64,000 nt of DNA from Symsagittifera roscoffensis (lineage: Eukaryota > Xenacoelomorpha > Acoela > Convolutidae), in contig NC_087062.1 in the NCBI RefSeq assembly GCF_963678635.1, positions 80,702,751-80,766,750 on the forward strand, given 5' to 3'. Below the pieces are notes generated by a model, which saw only the letters and a program-made list of their open reading frames with translations, made no database searches and was not told the DNA's origin. Shown here one piece after another: positions 40,781 through 53,189 of this stretch. Each line of letters opens with the position of its first letter. Positions within the stretch are counted from its first letter, which is position 1. The position numbers and the translations under genes are program-made.

Positions 40781-42204
40781 ATATTCCGTTACTTTTGTAT
40801 CGAAAGTCGGAACAATAATCGATAAGCGTTCGTTAGCTCAAAACTAAATAATTAGATGCTCGTAGAAAAAAAACCGTACGAAAACTGTCGTCATGAAAAT
40901 TGTTGAACGATTGCGTTTTAAAAATTCGAACTTTTAACTCACAGCCCTGATTTTCTTCTGAAATTAATATTCCATTTTCCCCTAAAAATGACGCAAAAAC
41001 AAATTAATTACGCTGACAAAACATGTGTCAAAGCAATTCAGGTCGAATAAAGTTTTCTAGTGAAAAACAAACAAACAGAGAAAAGTATACTCAAAGAGAA
41101 GAAAATATAGGAAAAGAAGTCCTTGTTAAAAACATTTCAAATTAATAGAATCAACAACACTACAGCTACAACAAAGTAGCTCCAAAAACTTGTCTTACAG
41201 CACAAAAAAAATTAAAAATTGTGATGTGGCAGCTAAACGGACAAAAAGTAGCTGATAAACGGAAGTTCGACCTACTACTTTTTCCCGAAAAAAAGTCAAT
41301 TTCATGTGCATTAAAAAAAGGTCCGATCTGACCGTGAATCGAATCCTAAATCTTATAATGCAAAGACAACTGCATTACGTCTAGACCAATTGAGAAGAGG
41401 CCTGGAAGGTTCAATATTAAATCAAGTTAAATTATTGCACATTTGAAATCAAAATAAAGCATCGAAAATGAAGAAAAATTGTTATTTTTTTCCAAATAGT
41501 GAAGAAAATCGATTTAACATCTGAATGATAGATGATAACTAAAAGAGTGCATGGTAGAAAAGAAGAAAAGTTATCTGAAATTTGCAAAAACTGGAGTCTG
41601 AAAACGAATAATCAAAATATGGCTTCTGGAATATAAAAAGAATTGATTCATCAAAATTCGAAATCAACGAAGTTTTAGCACAGCAACCTTAAGCCGTCGC
41701 AATTTTTTTACATACTTTTACGCACCTACAAAACATTCATATCCTTTGAAAAAAAATGTTTTCAAAAAAAGTTTAAAAAATTAGCCAAAATGGCAAAATT
41801 TTAATGATCATTTTTCATAAATAATTATAAAGAAACGTATATCGTATTACTCACACTTTACAGTAGACTTACAAAAATAACAAAACAAAAACAAAGCAGA
41901 GAATTTTATGTAAATTATACTGCATATGACACAATAAGAATTTTTCAAAAAATGTTTGCAAAATATTTTTAGTCAATTAATTGAAGTAGAACCCTAGAGC
42001 CATTTCTAAGTTTGTTTTGAAAAAACCAAAAACTAACTTAGAGCAGCAGGAAGCTCGTAAAAAAGCCTTTTAAAAACAAGGACAATTTTTATCCGCGAAG
42101 GATCGAGTGCGAGAAAAGGCTCATTCACTCAATATCCTCTAAACTGTCAAAAACTGACTGCTTGCAACTCATTTTTCCTTCAAACTTATGAGTAACTAAT
42201 TCTG
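40711..42204. repeat. Segmental duplication, copy 1 (~1.5 kb)
   Basis: Almost identical to 43020-44517, shifted by 2,310 bases, with only rare substitutions and 1-2 base indels. Non-coding; includes degraded tRNA-headed repeat material ('gtgaatcgaatcctaaatc'). It ends at 'gtaactaattctga', where the copies diverge. Confidence 0.85.
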
Positions 42205-42206
42205 AA

Positions 42207-42268
42207 ATGACACAATTTAAAATAAAAAACCTGAATTTGCTTTTCATTTTGTCCACTAGTGTGGTTTT
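42207..42268. mobile_element. MITE-like element, right-end fragment
   Basis: 'cacaatttaaaataaaaaac' to 'gtccactagtg' is the last ~60 bases of the MITE. It begins a ~510-bp piece (to 42720) of the 30-39 kb repeat unit inserted between the two copies of the segmental duplication. Confidence 0.6.
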
Positions 42269-42732
42269 AAAATGTGCGTCTTGAAAAAAAAGCATAGAGT
42301 GTAAGACAACCGACTGTTAAATTAGCAGAAACACGTTCACAAAGCTGTCAACACATGGGCAAACACCTGTTGATCCTAAACAAAAGTTTTTTCTTAAAAA
42401 CAAAAAACTGAAAAAAAAATGAACATATGACCACATAGAATTTTTGCTTTGCTCACCAAACGACAAAACATGACATTTTTGATAAAAACAAGCCCATACA
42501 ACTGTTTTTCTAACGGTTCGAAAGATCACCAATTTTCCATCAAAATGAATAAATTATGATTTGTTTGCAAAATTGTTTTTATTGTCTCTTATGACAAAAT
42601 AATGAGCTTAATTTTTGCTTTTTGTTTTAAAAACTAATGGAGCCGAAGGTTTCTCCGTTCTACGCAATTCATTTCCACAATTCATTTTAACCCAACATGA
42701 CTTTGTGTCGCCAAGATGAATGCCATATAAAG

Positions 42733-43110
42733 TATGAAAATCATGCCCCACACGCCATATAAAGTACAAAATAATAAATTTTGCTCCTTTTAACAAATCA
42801 ATTATGGCAAATAAGCTTCTTTTACCAATTTGGAACGATTCCTAAGACGGATTAAATCTCCGCTTACGCGTTAATAGGGCAAATTATATCGCGCGTCAAT
42901 TGTCCCAAATTGGTCAAAATGGCAATCTTTAAACCCTCATAACTTTACCAAAAATGATCACAGGTAAAATATCTTTTCAAATTTAAGCACAGGACAACAA
43001 TAGCTTCCGAATGATATTAAAAAACTTCGTCAAAAATGGCTAGTTAAAAAGTCGAAAATTGTCTGAAGAAAAAACCCTTCCCGAGCACAAATATTCCGTT
43101 ACTTTTGTAT
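42733..43110 (-). repeat. Palindrome-core repeat copy 13
   Basis: Matches 39717-40100 almost base for base (core at about 42860-42900), so it belongs to the duplicated segment rather than being an independent insertion. Confidence 0.75.
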
Positions 43111-44517
43111 CGAAAGTCGGAACAATAATCGATAAGCGTTCGTTAGCTCAAAACTAAATAATTAGATGCTCGTAGAAAAAAAACCGTACGAAAACTGTCG
43201 TCATGAAAATTGTTGAACGATTGCGTTTTAAAAATTCGAACTTTTAACTCACAGCCCTGATTTTCTTCTGAAATTAATATTCCATTTTCCCCTAAAAATG
43301 ACGCAAAAACAAATTAATTACGCTGACAAAACATGTGTCAAAGCAATTCAGGTCGAATAAAGTTTTCTAGTGAAAAACAAACAAACAGAGAAAAGTATAC
43401 TCAAAGAGAAGAAAATATAGGAAAAGAAGTCCTTGTTAAAAACATTTCAAATTAATAGAATCAACAACACTACAGCTACAACAAAGTAGCTCCAAAAACT
43501 TGTCTTACAGCACAAAAAAAAATAAAAATTGTGATGTGGCAGCTAAACGGACAAAAAATAGCTGATAAACGGAAGTTCGACCTACTACTTTTTCCCGAAA
43601 AAAAGTCAATTTCATGTGCATTAAAAAAACGTCCGATCTGACCGTGAATCGAATCCTAAATCTTATAATGCAAAGACAACTGCATTACGTCTAGACCAAT
43701 TGAGAAGAGGCCTGGAAGGTTCAATATTAAATCAAGTTAAATTATTGTACATTTGAAATCAAAATAAAGCATCGAAAATGAAGAAAAATTGTTATTTTTT
43801 TCCAAATAGTGAAGAAAATCGATTTAACATCTGAATGATAGATGATAACTAAAAGAGTGCATGGTAGAAAAGAAGAAAAGTTATCTGAAATTTGCAAAAA
43901 CTGGAGTCTGAAAACGAATAATCAAAATATGGCTTCTGGAATATAAAAAGAATTGATTCATCAAAATTCGAAATCAACGAAGTTTTAGCACAGCAACCTT
44001 AAGCCGTCGCAATTTTTTTACATACTTTTACGCACCTACAAAACATTCATATCCTTTTAAAAAAAAATGTTTTCAAAAAAAGTTTAAAAAATTACCCAAA
44101 ATGGCAAAATTTTAATGATCATTTTTCATAAATAATTATAAAGAAACGTATATCGTATTACTCACACTTTACAGTAGACTTACAAAAAATAACAAAACAA
44201 AAACAAAGCAGAGAATTTTATGTAAATTATACTGCATATGACACAATAAGAATTTTTCAAAAAATGTTTGCAAAATATTTTTAGTCAATTAATTGAAGTA
44301 GAACCCTAGAGCCATTTCTAAGTTTGTTTTGAAAAAACCAAAAACTAACTTAGAGCAGCAGGAAGCTCGTAAAAAAGCCTTTTAAAAACGAGGACAATTT
44401 TTATCCGCGAAGGATCGAGTGCGAGAAAAGGCTCATTCACTCAATATCCTCTAAACTGTCAAAAACTGACTGCTTGCAACTCATTTTTCCTTCAAACTTA
44501 TGAGTAACTAATTCTGA
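43020..44517. repeat. Segmental duplication, copy 2
   Basis: Second copy of 40711-42204. Its high-coordinate side continues into unrelated sequence ('ttgtgtgaaacactttttgc'). No gene seen. Confidence 0.85.
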
Positions 44518-44639
44518 TTGTGTGAAACACTTTTTGCGCATGAGAGATTCTCCTTTAAGTACAGCTATTTTTTAATGACATTTGATCAAAGGAAACAGTA
44601 CATGCGTAATGCAAAAAACATTGAGCTGGTAATTTTAAC

Positions 44640-45460
44640 TTAATTTTAACAGTGGTGAAGCAGAGTTTCGAACCACTTGCAATGCAATACACATAAAACG
44701 AAAAATTAGTGGGCATAAAACCAATCACAAGCCTCGGTCGAAAAAATGACAAAAAAACACGAAAATTTTATGTTTGTCGTAATTTGTAATCAATAAAGTT
44801 CTTTTTTAAGCAAAAACATGTCAACTACGAAGCGGTCACAAAGCCGACAATACTTGAGCAGACAAAAATTGGGCCAAAAAAATGTTTTCAACAAAAAACC
44901 TGAAATTAGGTCCCCTCGCTCAAAACACAAACCTACACTTTTAAAATTAATTAGATTATACGGCGCAATATGAGGGCACAACGCCGTTATTATATGAGCC
45001 GAAACCTTTAAAGCTGATCAAGTAAAACCTAAGAGAAATTTCCACAAATCGGCGTTGGTAAAGTTAAAAGCATTATAATATATATTTAAAAGCTGGAGAG
45101 AGTTGGCGATGTGAGTCCATCTTGTAGTTTCCCCAGAGTATAGCTGCAAAATTAGCCTTTTCCTCCCAAAAGCGTCTTTCATGCCTCCTCGCTGCACAAC
45201 TTACTCACAAAAAAACAATATTTTTTTAAATTATGTAACACCTCTTAAGAGCAAATTTTTTGCGCGGAAGAAAAAATTGCATCACAAAACAGCTCTTTGA
45301 AGTTGAGGAGTCTTTTTCAGACTTCTTATTTGTAAGACTAAGCCAATAAGAAAACATTGGATCAATAGGATAATTGTTTGCTCTGCTAATAAATCTATAA
45401 ATCACACAGAGGAGAAGCTGAGCTTCACACCACTTGCGACACAAAATGAATGACTATGAT
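44640..45460 (-). repeat. tRNA-headed repeat tails and bodies (two copies)
   Basis: 'gaagcagagtttcgaaccac' at 44655 and 'gaagctgagcttcacaccac' at 45414 are two copies of one tail motif. Between them lie family body motifs such as 'aaagccgacaatacttgagc', also seen near 52.97 kb and in diverged form near 30.95 kb. Non-coding, old and overlapping; boundaries are uncertain. Confidence 0.4.
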
Positions 45461-45708
45461 TACCAGTAGATGAAAAGACGAATCAAAAAGTAAGAAAAAA
45501 ACTTTCAAATTTTTTTTGTTTGTAAAAAAAAGTTATAAAAACTGCACAACAAATCCTGGAACAAAATTACTTGTACCATAAGTGACTTTTATAAAACTTT
45601 CAACATGCTAAAAAGAAACTGAACCTTTCTTCGGGATCTAAATCGACAAAACTTACTACGAAAGTCTGGTGGAATATACAAAAATTTTCAGCGTCAACAG
45701 AAAAACAG

Positions 45709-45780
45709 GTCCCGATTGGAATCGAACTTCTGAGATTTCTCTTCTCAAGCATGGGTATCACCACTGCAGTAAATGCATAG
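45709..45780 (-). repeat. tRNA-like SINE head
   Basis: The minus strand shows a B box (AGTTCGATTCC) in 'cagaagttcgattccaatcg', preceded by an A-box-like 'gtggtgatacccatgc'. With the tail at 45414 it would make a ~370-bp SINE-like unit. Confidence 0.5.
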
Positions 45781-46035
45781 AATACTCCTTGAATTTATAA
45801 AGAAACAACTTCCAAAAATTTATAATGTACAGCATGAAAAATCAAAAATCGGCAAAAAAAAATAAGCAAAACTTTGAGAACTCAATTAGTTGCGCAAAAC
45901 CGGAAAACGCTGAAATATCTTTTAAATTGAGTAAAAAAGGCTCAAAATAACTAAACCGACAAAACAAGCAGACAAACAGAAGTCCGACGAAAATTTTTGA
46001 CTTGCGGACATTTTCGTCTTACAAAAAAGCAGGTC

Positions 46036-46100
46036 CTGGCCAGTTTCCAACCATTGACCTTTCTCTTTGAAGGCAGGTGCGCTAACTTTTTGCCACATGC
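46036..46100 (-). repeat. tRNA-like SINE head, degraded
   Basis: The minus strand reads 'agttagcgcacctgccttc' (A-box-like: TAGCGCACCTGCC) followed by 'caatggttggaaactgg', a damaged B box. Such A boxes are typical of tRNA-derived SINEs. Confidence 0.45.
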
Positions 46101-46676
46101 GCAAAATAACGACTGACTATTGATTTCATGTGAATTAAAGGTAAACTGATTCTGTTAAATTAATTGCTAACGCGAAAAAGTCTATATTCCGGTTTGACAT
46201 CGATTGCTAATTGCCAGCGTAATTGTCCACTTTCAAAACTACAAGTAACTTTTTGTCTTTTGCTCTTTTTTGATTCGAAAGCGCAGTTCATCGCCTTTCT
46301 AGCAAAAGAGTTTTACTGTTGTTTATAAGTACGAAAAATCAAACCTTTGAAATAATCAAATTTGAGTGATTTCATTTTTGAATGAATTTTCCCGTAGAAA
46401 ACATCTAAATAAAACTCTATGACCTGAATATGTGCATTTACTTTTATTTACATACGAATTAGATAGCATTGAGTAATTGGCAAATGCTTCGAAGTTAAGG
46501 CTTGTTTACAAAAGCTTGCTTACAAAAAATCCTTGCAGTGACTGAATTCCAACTCAATTTCGCGCGATCATCTGGCTATTTATAGCCTCGAACTCAAAAA
46601 TTGACCTAACTAGGTGCTCAGCTCAAACTGGATTTACCTGTTCGATAATTTCTAAAATTTTTTGTACTGACGAGGG

Positions 46677-47420
46677 ATGGAATGGGTTATGTCAACATTT
46701 CAAAAATGGACTTCAAACAAAACTAATCAGTTCTCAAAGATTACTTTGTTCTCCACTAAAATAAGTAAGCGTAAAAATTTTGAGAAATTCGAGTTTTTTC
46801 CAAGGACAGTAATTTTTATACAAAAAAGGGGTAGCCGCTGCTTCTACGGAAAAAGTTCTCGCAACCGGTTCCTTCGATTGAAACCTATAACTCGGAGTTT
46901 CGTAATACTTCAAAAATTGAGAAACTTTCCAAAAGCCATATTTTATCAAAATAAAAGCTAGGTCCTGCCCGATTATTCAGAGAAGGTTCCGAAAACCGTG
47001 TTTCTCGACTGACTTACCCTAAACATTGGCAGTGTACTTTTCGGGAAAAGTCAAAAAGTTTTCAAAAACTATCGAAGTTGCAAACTTTGTCTTGTTTGAA
47101 GGCCATAATTTCTTTTAATTTAACTGGGTATATCCCTTGAACCCAAAATCTCAGATTTGGGTGAGTAGTTTTTGAGAATATAGGTCAAAAATTCCGCCCA
47201 GAATTTTTCGAAAGTTGTAGAAAGAGACTAGGGGATAAAGTAGGCAGACAGAGGATGGGCAGTCTTTCCATTTGTATCATTTTTTTTTGAAAATCTGTGG
47301 TTTTTGGTTTTTCAGAAAAAGTAAAATTTTCGAAAAACTAAGTTTTCTAATGCCTCTCAAAACAAACAATAAAACCAAATCCCACATATTTACTTAATAC
47401 CTGATTTTATCACTTATAAA
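46677..47420 (+). repeat. Non-coding element with ~165-bp internal units, copy B
   Basis: Same start block ('tgttctccactaaaataag'), repeat units ('ggggtagccgctgcttctac', 'ccaaaatctcagatttggg') and end block ('gttgtagaaagagactaggg', 'aaaccaaatcccacat') as at 26.15-28.2 and 48.6-49.8 kb, but with fewer units and more divergence. Confidence 0.65.
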
Positions 47421-47891
47421 GAGAATTTTTTTTTTTTAAAAAACGGAAACAAATACTCTTTTTTTTGCAAAAAAAACAGCTAGACTCAATTATATCTTTT
47501 CCATAAATACGACAGTAGTTTAAACTGGACCAGCTAAAATATCAGCTAGAGTTCAAGACGCTTTGTTGTTTAGCTCACAGTCGATCTATCTGAAATAGAA
47601 GTCAGGCGTGGCAAACGGACCTGACCTAGCAAAAAACTTGGAATTACTGTCACAGCCATTTTGAAACTAAATATCCTGTTGAAAATTTAATTTGAAAAAA
47701 TAGATGATCATTTACAGACAATACTTACAGATTAATATAAATTGAGCGAAAAACATTCATTTTTATCGCTAATGGCTGGAAAACTTGTGTACAGCACTGA
47801 CAACATAATCTTTTATGAATCGAAACTTTTAGCAGCAATAATTGAAACTTATGGATCGCAATAAGCTTTTCTGTAATGCATTTTTTCACTA

Positions 47892-47897
47892 TTTAAT
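47892..47897 (-). terminator. Possible ARPC4 poly(A) signal
   Basis: ATTAAA on the minus strand, about 110 nt after the ARPC4 stop codon. It is a common variant signal, and no better hexamer is closer. Not confirmable from sequence alone. Confidence 0.3.
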
Positions 47898-48005
47898 GTA
47901 ATCAGTCAGTTTACCACTAAGTTATAAAAAGAGAAAGGCCAGTTCAAGAGACTTCATTTGATTGTGGATGTCAGTTGTTTTGCTTTAGTTAATGTTAGCG
48001 CCTGA

Positions 48006-51000
48006 TTAGAAGCTCTTGATGAATGTCTCTGCGGTGGATCTGGCTCTCGCGTTGACTGCCAACTTCATCTCGTTGATCTCTTTGTCAATCTCATCCAGGA
48101 AGCTGATGATAAAGTCTATCAGTTTGTGTTTGTACATCTGCTCCGTGTTCACATTCGTGATCAGAAAACTGATATCGTAGCCCTACACGGCATAGTGTCA
48201 GTTGAATTACACACAATTTTTGACGTTTTTCAATTCTTTTCAATCATAAAATAACTTCAAACGTTGACATGAAAAATCTAGGTTTCTTGAAACACGAAAT
48301 TTGCTTGAGTAATTCAGTCGCTTTTTATTAAAAAAAATTAAACAAAAATAAGAAAAAAACATTGATTTACCTCTAGTGGCTTCCGTCGCAGAATTTTAAA
48401 CTGCTCGGCTCTCTGGCACAGGAATCGCGTGAATTTCTTGGTCAGAATCTTTTCCACATCGTCAGACTAAACGGCTCAAAATTATACACTGAGGCAAATC
48501 TAAGCTTCACACCACTTGCCATACAACAAACATAAAAAAAAACATAAATCGAAAAAAAATAATGTTAAAAAAACCAAGTGCCAATTTAAAGCTGGAGGTA
48601 CAAATTTAGTATTGAATGAATTTGGTACACTGATCCGGCACGAACAATGTGAAGTCAAAAGTTGGACTTTGCCCAAAACCCTAGTTGTTTCTCTACTAAA
48701 ATAAGAGAGAATAAAAGATTTGAGATAACCAATTTTCTCAAGTGGATAAAAATTCTCGGTTCCAAAAAATTTCTCGGTAAACCTATGATATCAGAGTTGG
48801 CAGGATAGTAAGCGAGAAAAGTCCAAAAAACATTTTGACATTTCCGAGAATTTTGAGTGCAAATATAGGGCGTAGCCGTTTCTGCAGAAGAGATTCACGC
48901 AACCTGTGATTTCGATTGACCCCAAATCTCAGATTTGGGAGGGTATTTCTCGAGAAAGTCATAAGTTTAAAAAAAAAAAACGGTCGAAAAAATCAAAATT
49001 TTGACTTTTCCGAGGGATATAACTTTTCGTTTTAGAAAAATTTGGGGGCAGTTGTATACGCGAAGTAGCTTACTGTAACCCGTCCTTTGAATTGAACACA
49101 AAACCTCAGATAATGCAGGGCAGTTTTCGAATATTCGGTAAGTTAAAACAGTCAAAAATCAAAGATTTGACTTTTCCGAGGACGATAACTTTTTGTGTGA
49201 AAAACTTTGTGAGTGGCCGCTAATGCAGGGGAGCTTTTACTACCCGTTATCTCCATTGAACCTACAATGTTAGGTTTGATAGGTTGTTTTCGAGAAAAGT
49301 CCAAAAGATTCACAAAACGATCAAAATCAAAAATTTGACTATTCCGAGGGCTAAAACTTAGTTTGAAAAACATTTCGTCGTAACCGCTAATGCAAGGAGC
49401 TTTAAAAAATTGTTCCATTCAATGAAACGAAAAAGTAAGATTTGGAAGGGGTAGTTTTCGAAGGAAAAGAATCAGGAAGGAAAAAAATTAGAAATATGGG
49501 TCAAATATTCCTCCCATAGACTTTTTCGAAGGCTGTAGACAGCGGGATCAAGTAAAAAGAGAATCTACGGGAGTATGCAGGCACACAAAGGAATAGGTAG
49601 TTTTTCAATTGATACCCTTTTTTGAAAATCAGTAGAATTTTCTGAGAAAAACTTAAATTTTTCCAATAAGTTAGGAAAAAATTTGCCATAACGAAAAAAG
49701 TGTAGAACAAGAAAACCGAAGAAGTTACTCGAAAATGTTTATTTTTAAAACTTTCAAAGAAAAAATATATGACGTGAGAGATCTTTGAATTTCAACAATT
49801 CGTTATGATTCGTACTTTTTTCTTAAGTTTACAGAACACTGGATCATTAAATACTTTTTCTACTCTCCTGGTAAAATTAACTTCCATTTTTGAAACTAGA
49901 AGCCATCCACGTACTAGTGACCTGTGAACGTTTTTGGTAGTTGGATAGTGAAGTTTGCCTTCTTTTGAATAAAAGAAATGAACTAAATTTAAAAAGAAAT
50001 CAGAAGTCAAGCCGCGAAAAATTTTTAGGCGCGAATAAAATTTAAGACTTTTCCGGAAAAAAAAAACAGTCAACTGACAGTATGATAGGAGCAATGAACA
50101 CAAGAAAATAGAAAAAAGTGACTTACAAGATCAAGTCTAAGTTTCGAATTTTAAAAGAAAAAAATATATGCCCCTAAAACTCTTTAAACTTCAAGAACAA
50201 TTTTTTTACTGGTGCTTTTTTTGATGAAATTAACTCAATTTGAGAAAACTTGATCAATGAGTAAATTTAAAATTCCACAGGGAAAACTGATACTAAAATT
50301 CCACTTTCGAAATTAGAAGTTGGTCACGTTTTTCGTGTCCTTTACATTTCTGTTGTTCGATTGAGGAGCTTGCAAAAAAAAACAAAAAAAATCACCGAGA
50401 CATATAAAAGTACTCACTACGTTCATTAACTCTTAAAAAAGAAACTATTCAACAAAACCAGTGAAAATCAATTTGGTAAGAAAGATCACAGGAAGATCAC
50501 AAAAATTTTCACTCCTCTAAAAAAAATCAATAAGTAGCGCTAAAGTTCTACCGAGAACTCTTAATTTTTATTTGCTGCTTTCTGGTCGGTCGAAAATTAT
50601 ATTAACTTAATCTATATAACAATCTAACTCTTGTCTTAAAAGGGTAATTGTAAAAAAGATCTGGATCAGCTACTCATAAAGCTATAGAAAAATCTGGATG
50701 ATATTTAAAAATGCGCCATTAAAAAGCACGAATATATTGTCATTAGAACAAAATATTCAAAATGCAAACAGAAACCTTTTTGAATTATTTTCATTCATTG
50801 TCACTTAAGACTTCAAACATTAGGAAATTGCTTAAATCAGTAAAATATCCCTTTTGTTCACTGACACTTAACTAAGGAAAACGTTAACTGAAATATATTT
50901 GCGAGTACACGTCGAAAATCGTTCTATTCACTGACCTGTTTAATTTTGATGCTTAGTCTGACGGAGTTGATAGAAGCCTCAATCAACACTTGCTCGTTCT

Positions 51001-52029
51001 CGCTTTTCGGAATCACGATCGGATTCAAAAGCAGTTCTTTAGATGACCTAAACATTAGTGGGTATCTGCGAATTGCAGAGGATCTATCAAAGGCTGTGCT
51101 ACGATAGTCATTAAATTTCCTCGCATTCGAGGATTATTTAGCTTTGAAAAACCAAGTATTTTGGCGACTCGAGGCCGTTATTTGGGTCTAGAACTTTCAC
51201 GTGGTACCGCTATTGCCGCCGATATCGGCCAGGCTGTGCCAGACCTGAAATTGGCGGTCAAGTAAGAGCTCGTGAACACTTCATCGTTGCCATGGCAGGG
51301 GATCTAATACGCCATTTGATGATAAGCCTTATTACAACTTTGTTAAGTGCCTCTGAGTATGACACAGATAATTTAAGTGCTACAAAACCATTTTGTCTAA
51401 TTTTGTTCTGATGATTCTTCTCAGATTTCAAAAACAATTTAAAATAGCCCAGAAATCTTGTTGACCATCAAAAGTGGTAGGTTTACTTTAACTCTACTTC
51501 TGGCTTGTTGTGTCTTTCTACGAGTTGCGAGTCGAAACTCTGTAGGTTCAGAGTTGCATCTAGTGTCTGCCGCACCCTCTCCTTGTAATAGCCACTGAGC
51601 CCCTGAGGCTGACCGCCTGCTCCTCCTACCTGTAACCAATCAAAAACATATTCATTGCAATCTTATTAACCAAATGGCAGTCGTCTCTTTCTCACATTTA
51701 GCAGTATCTTGGAAATCTAGAATTGAAATATTTTGTAGGCCTAGAATTTAGTGTTGTGTATAATAGGAAAGAGCCTGCTAATCCAATCAAGCATAAACAT
51801 GAGAACCATGTTTTCAATGCATCGGTTTTGAGTCAGAACTTGCCCAACCATCATGGTGGAATGAACACAATCTTTCATTAATGGTCACATTTATGACCAA
51901 TAACAAATATTCGGACAACCAACCTTTGATCGCTGAAAGTAAACTTAATTTATATTAACTGCGAATAAAACTGACCATCGCATCCTAATTTGAAAGACGC
52001 AGCATTTAAAATGATTTTCTTACCGACAT
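48006..52029 (-). CDS. ARPC4: Actin-related protein 2/3 complex subunit 4 (five exons)
   Basis: Minus-strand spliced gene with exons 52024-52029, 51487-51629, 50936-51047, 48371-48466 and 48006-48182. All introns are GT-AG and the exons join to 534 nt, i.e. 177 residues plus stop (family usually 168). ARPC4 is a core subunit of the cytosolic Arp2/3 complex, which nucleates branched actin; it contacts ARPC2. Diagnostic stretches are [74 protein letters not shown] and [18 protein letters not shown]. The N-terminus before LSGYYKERV is longer and Gly-rich. Exon 1 holds just ATG TCG before a strong gtaaga donor. Human ARPC4 also has a tiny first coding exon, from memory. Introns are about 188, 2469, 439 and 394 bp, and the largest contains a repeat element. 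Exon 1 is the least certain part. Confidence 0.93.
48495..49780 (+). repeat. Non-coding element with ~165-bp internal units, copy C (in ARPC4 intron)
   Basis: Preceded by the tail motif 'aagcttcacaccacttgcc' at 48501. The start block ('cctagttgtttctctactaa') lies at 48681, then at least four degenerate units follow, marked by 'tttgacttttccgagg' at about 49002, 49167 and 49334 (spacing ~165). The end block is at 49520 ('cgaaggctgtagacagcggg'). It lies entirely within the 2.5-kb ARPC4 intron, so it is presumably removed by splicing. Confidence 0.7.
49781..50935. other. Remainder of the large ARPC4 intron
   Basis: AT-rich intron sequence without a recognisable gene, RNA or repeat boundary. The acceptor and donor of the flanking exons are described in the ARPC4 entry. 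Confidence 0.5.
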
Positions 52030-53189
52030 ATGAAGCAGATGCAGTTATACAAATATCTTTTCAATTATTACAGGTATCTGAAAAAAGCAGAAACAATTTG
52101 AGATCATTCAAATAAATATCAGATAAAGTAAAAATATGTTTCATACGAACGCCCTAAAAGCACTTTTTGGCATTCGTACTTCGATATGGAATACAGATTT
52201 TCCATTTGGTCCAAATTTTGATTCCTGCTATATTGAATATCACATTCGTCCAGCCCAATCAGTGAAAGACAAAATAGGAAATTTAGTGACGTTCAGTAAA
52301 CAAAAGACATTTATATACACGCGCGAATCAGCTCTTTTATACATCAGAAAAACAAACAGCAAATACTGGCTTTCAATACATAGGCAAGGCAAAGCTTTGC
52401 AACACTTGCAATAGAAAAATTATTAACCCATTGGCCGAGAATTTATTTCGCTAGACGCAGTGCTCCAGTAAAGTTTGATCACAGTTTTTTCTAGAGGTTG
52501 GAGACAGAAATGAAGTTATCGTATTTTTTAATTATAATTTTTTAAAGTTCTTTTCTCCAACCCCCAGAAAAAACTGAGATCAGATTTTATGCGGAACACT
52601 GCCTCTAGCGAAATAAATTCTGGGTCAAAATTACATAAACGCTTGCTAATCGCAAGCGTAAAAATGTGAAACAAGAGTAAGACCAAAACCAGATCATTCG
52701 AAGTTGCAAAACAATAACCATCGCTACCGAACGAAAGGTTACAATCATACATAAATCGCCAAAATTTTCTCAGTAAAAGCTAAAAACACAATTAAACAAC
52801 CTGTACGAGTAGAATTAACAACAATGAACTAAAAAGAACTGAAGATGTGAAAAACTATAGATGGAATGCGAAATATTTCACACTCGATAGATATTCATTC
52901 CAGGAAAACATGCATTATGCTTGATTTTTAAATCAGCAACAAAGGAACAAAATTTACAGAAAGAAACGAAGCCGACAATCTTTGAGCAGACACAAGTTGA
53001 GCCGAAAAAATATGCTTTAAGTCCCACTTTAAACAACAATGGATAACAATTTCACTTGAAACTACTATGTAAATTGTGTACAGCATAGGAAAAATCTGTG
53101 ATGTGGCATCTAAGCCAACAAGCTTTTGAGCATACACCAACTGAGCTGACGAAAAAACTTTATGAAAACTTTTTTTTATAAATCTTTCA
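52030..53189. other. Upstream of ARPC4; repeat fragments, no gene
   Basis: Should contain the ARPC4 promoter and 5' UTR, but I see no clear TATA or initiator. Fragments of the tail-motif repeat ('caaagctttgcaacacttgc' at 52388) and body motifs ('gaagccgacaatctttgagc' at 52967) are present. A plus-strand frame at 52136-52414 has no recognisable domain. Confidence 0.4.

Noticed and set aside
51190-51330. An additional ARPC4 exon in the GC-richer stretch
   Set aside because: It lies inside the intron between two exons that already join in phase with matching family sequence. Adding it would break the conserved VELKSSKELL run.
51439-51639. The 66-codon minus-strand frame ([15 protein letters not shown]...)
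   Set aside because: Wrong frame over ARPC4 exon 2. The other frame gives the unmistakable [10 protein letters not shown] sequence.
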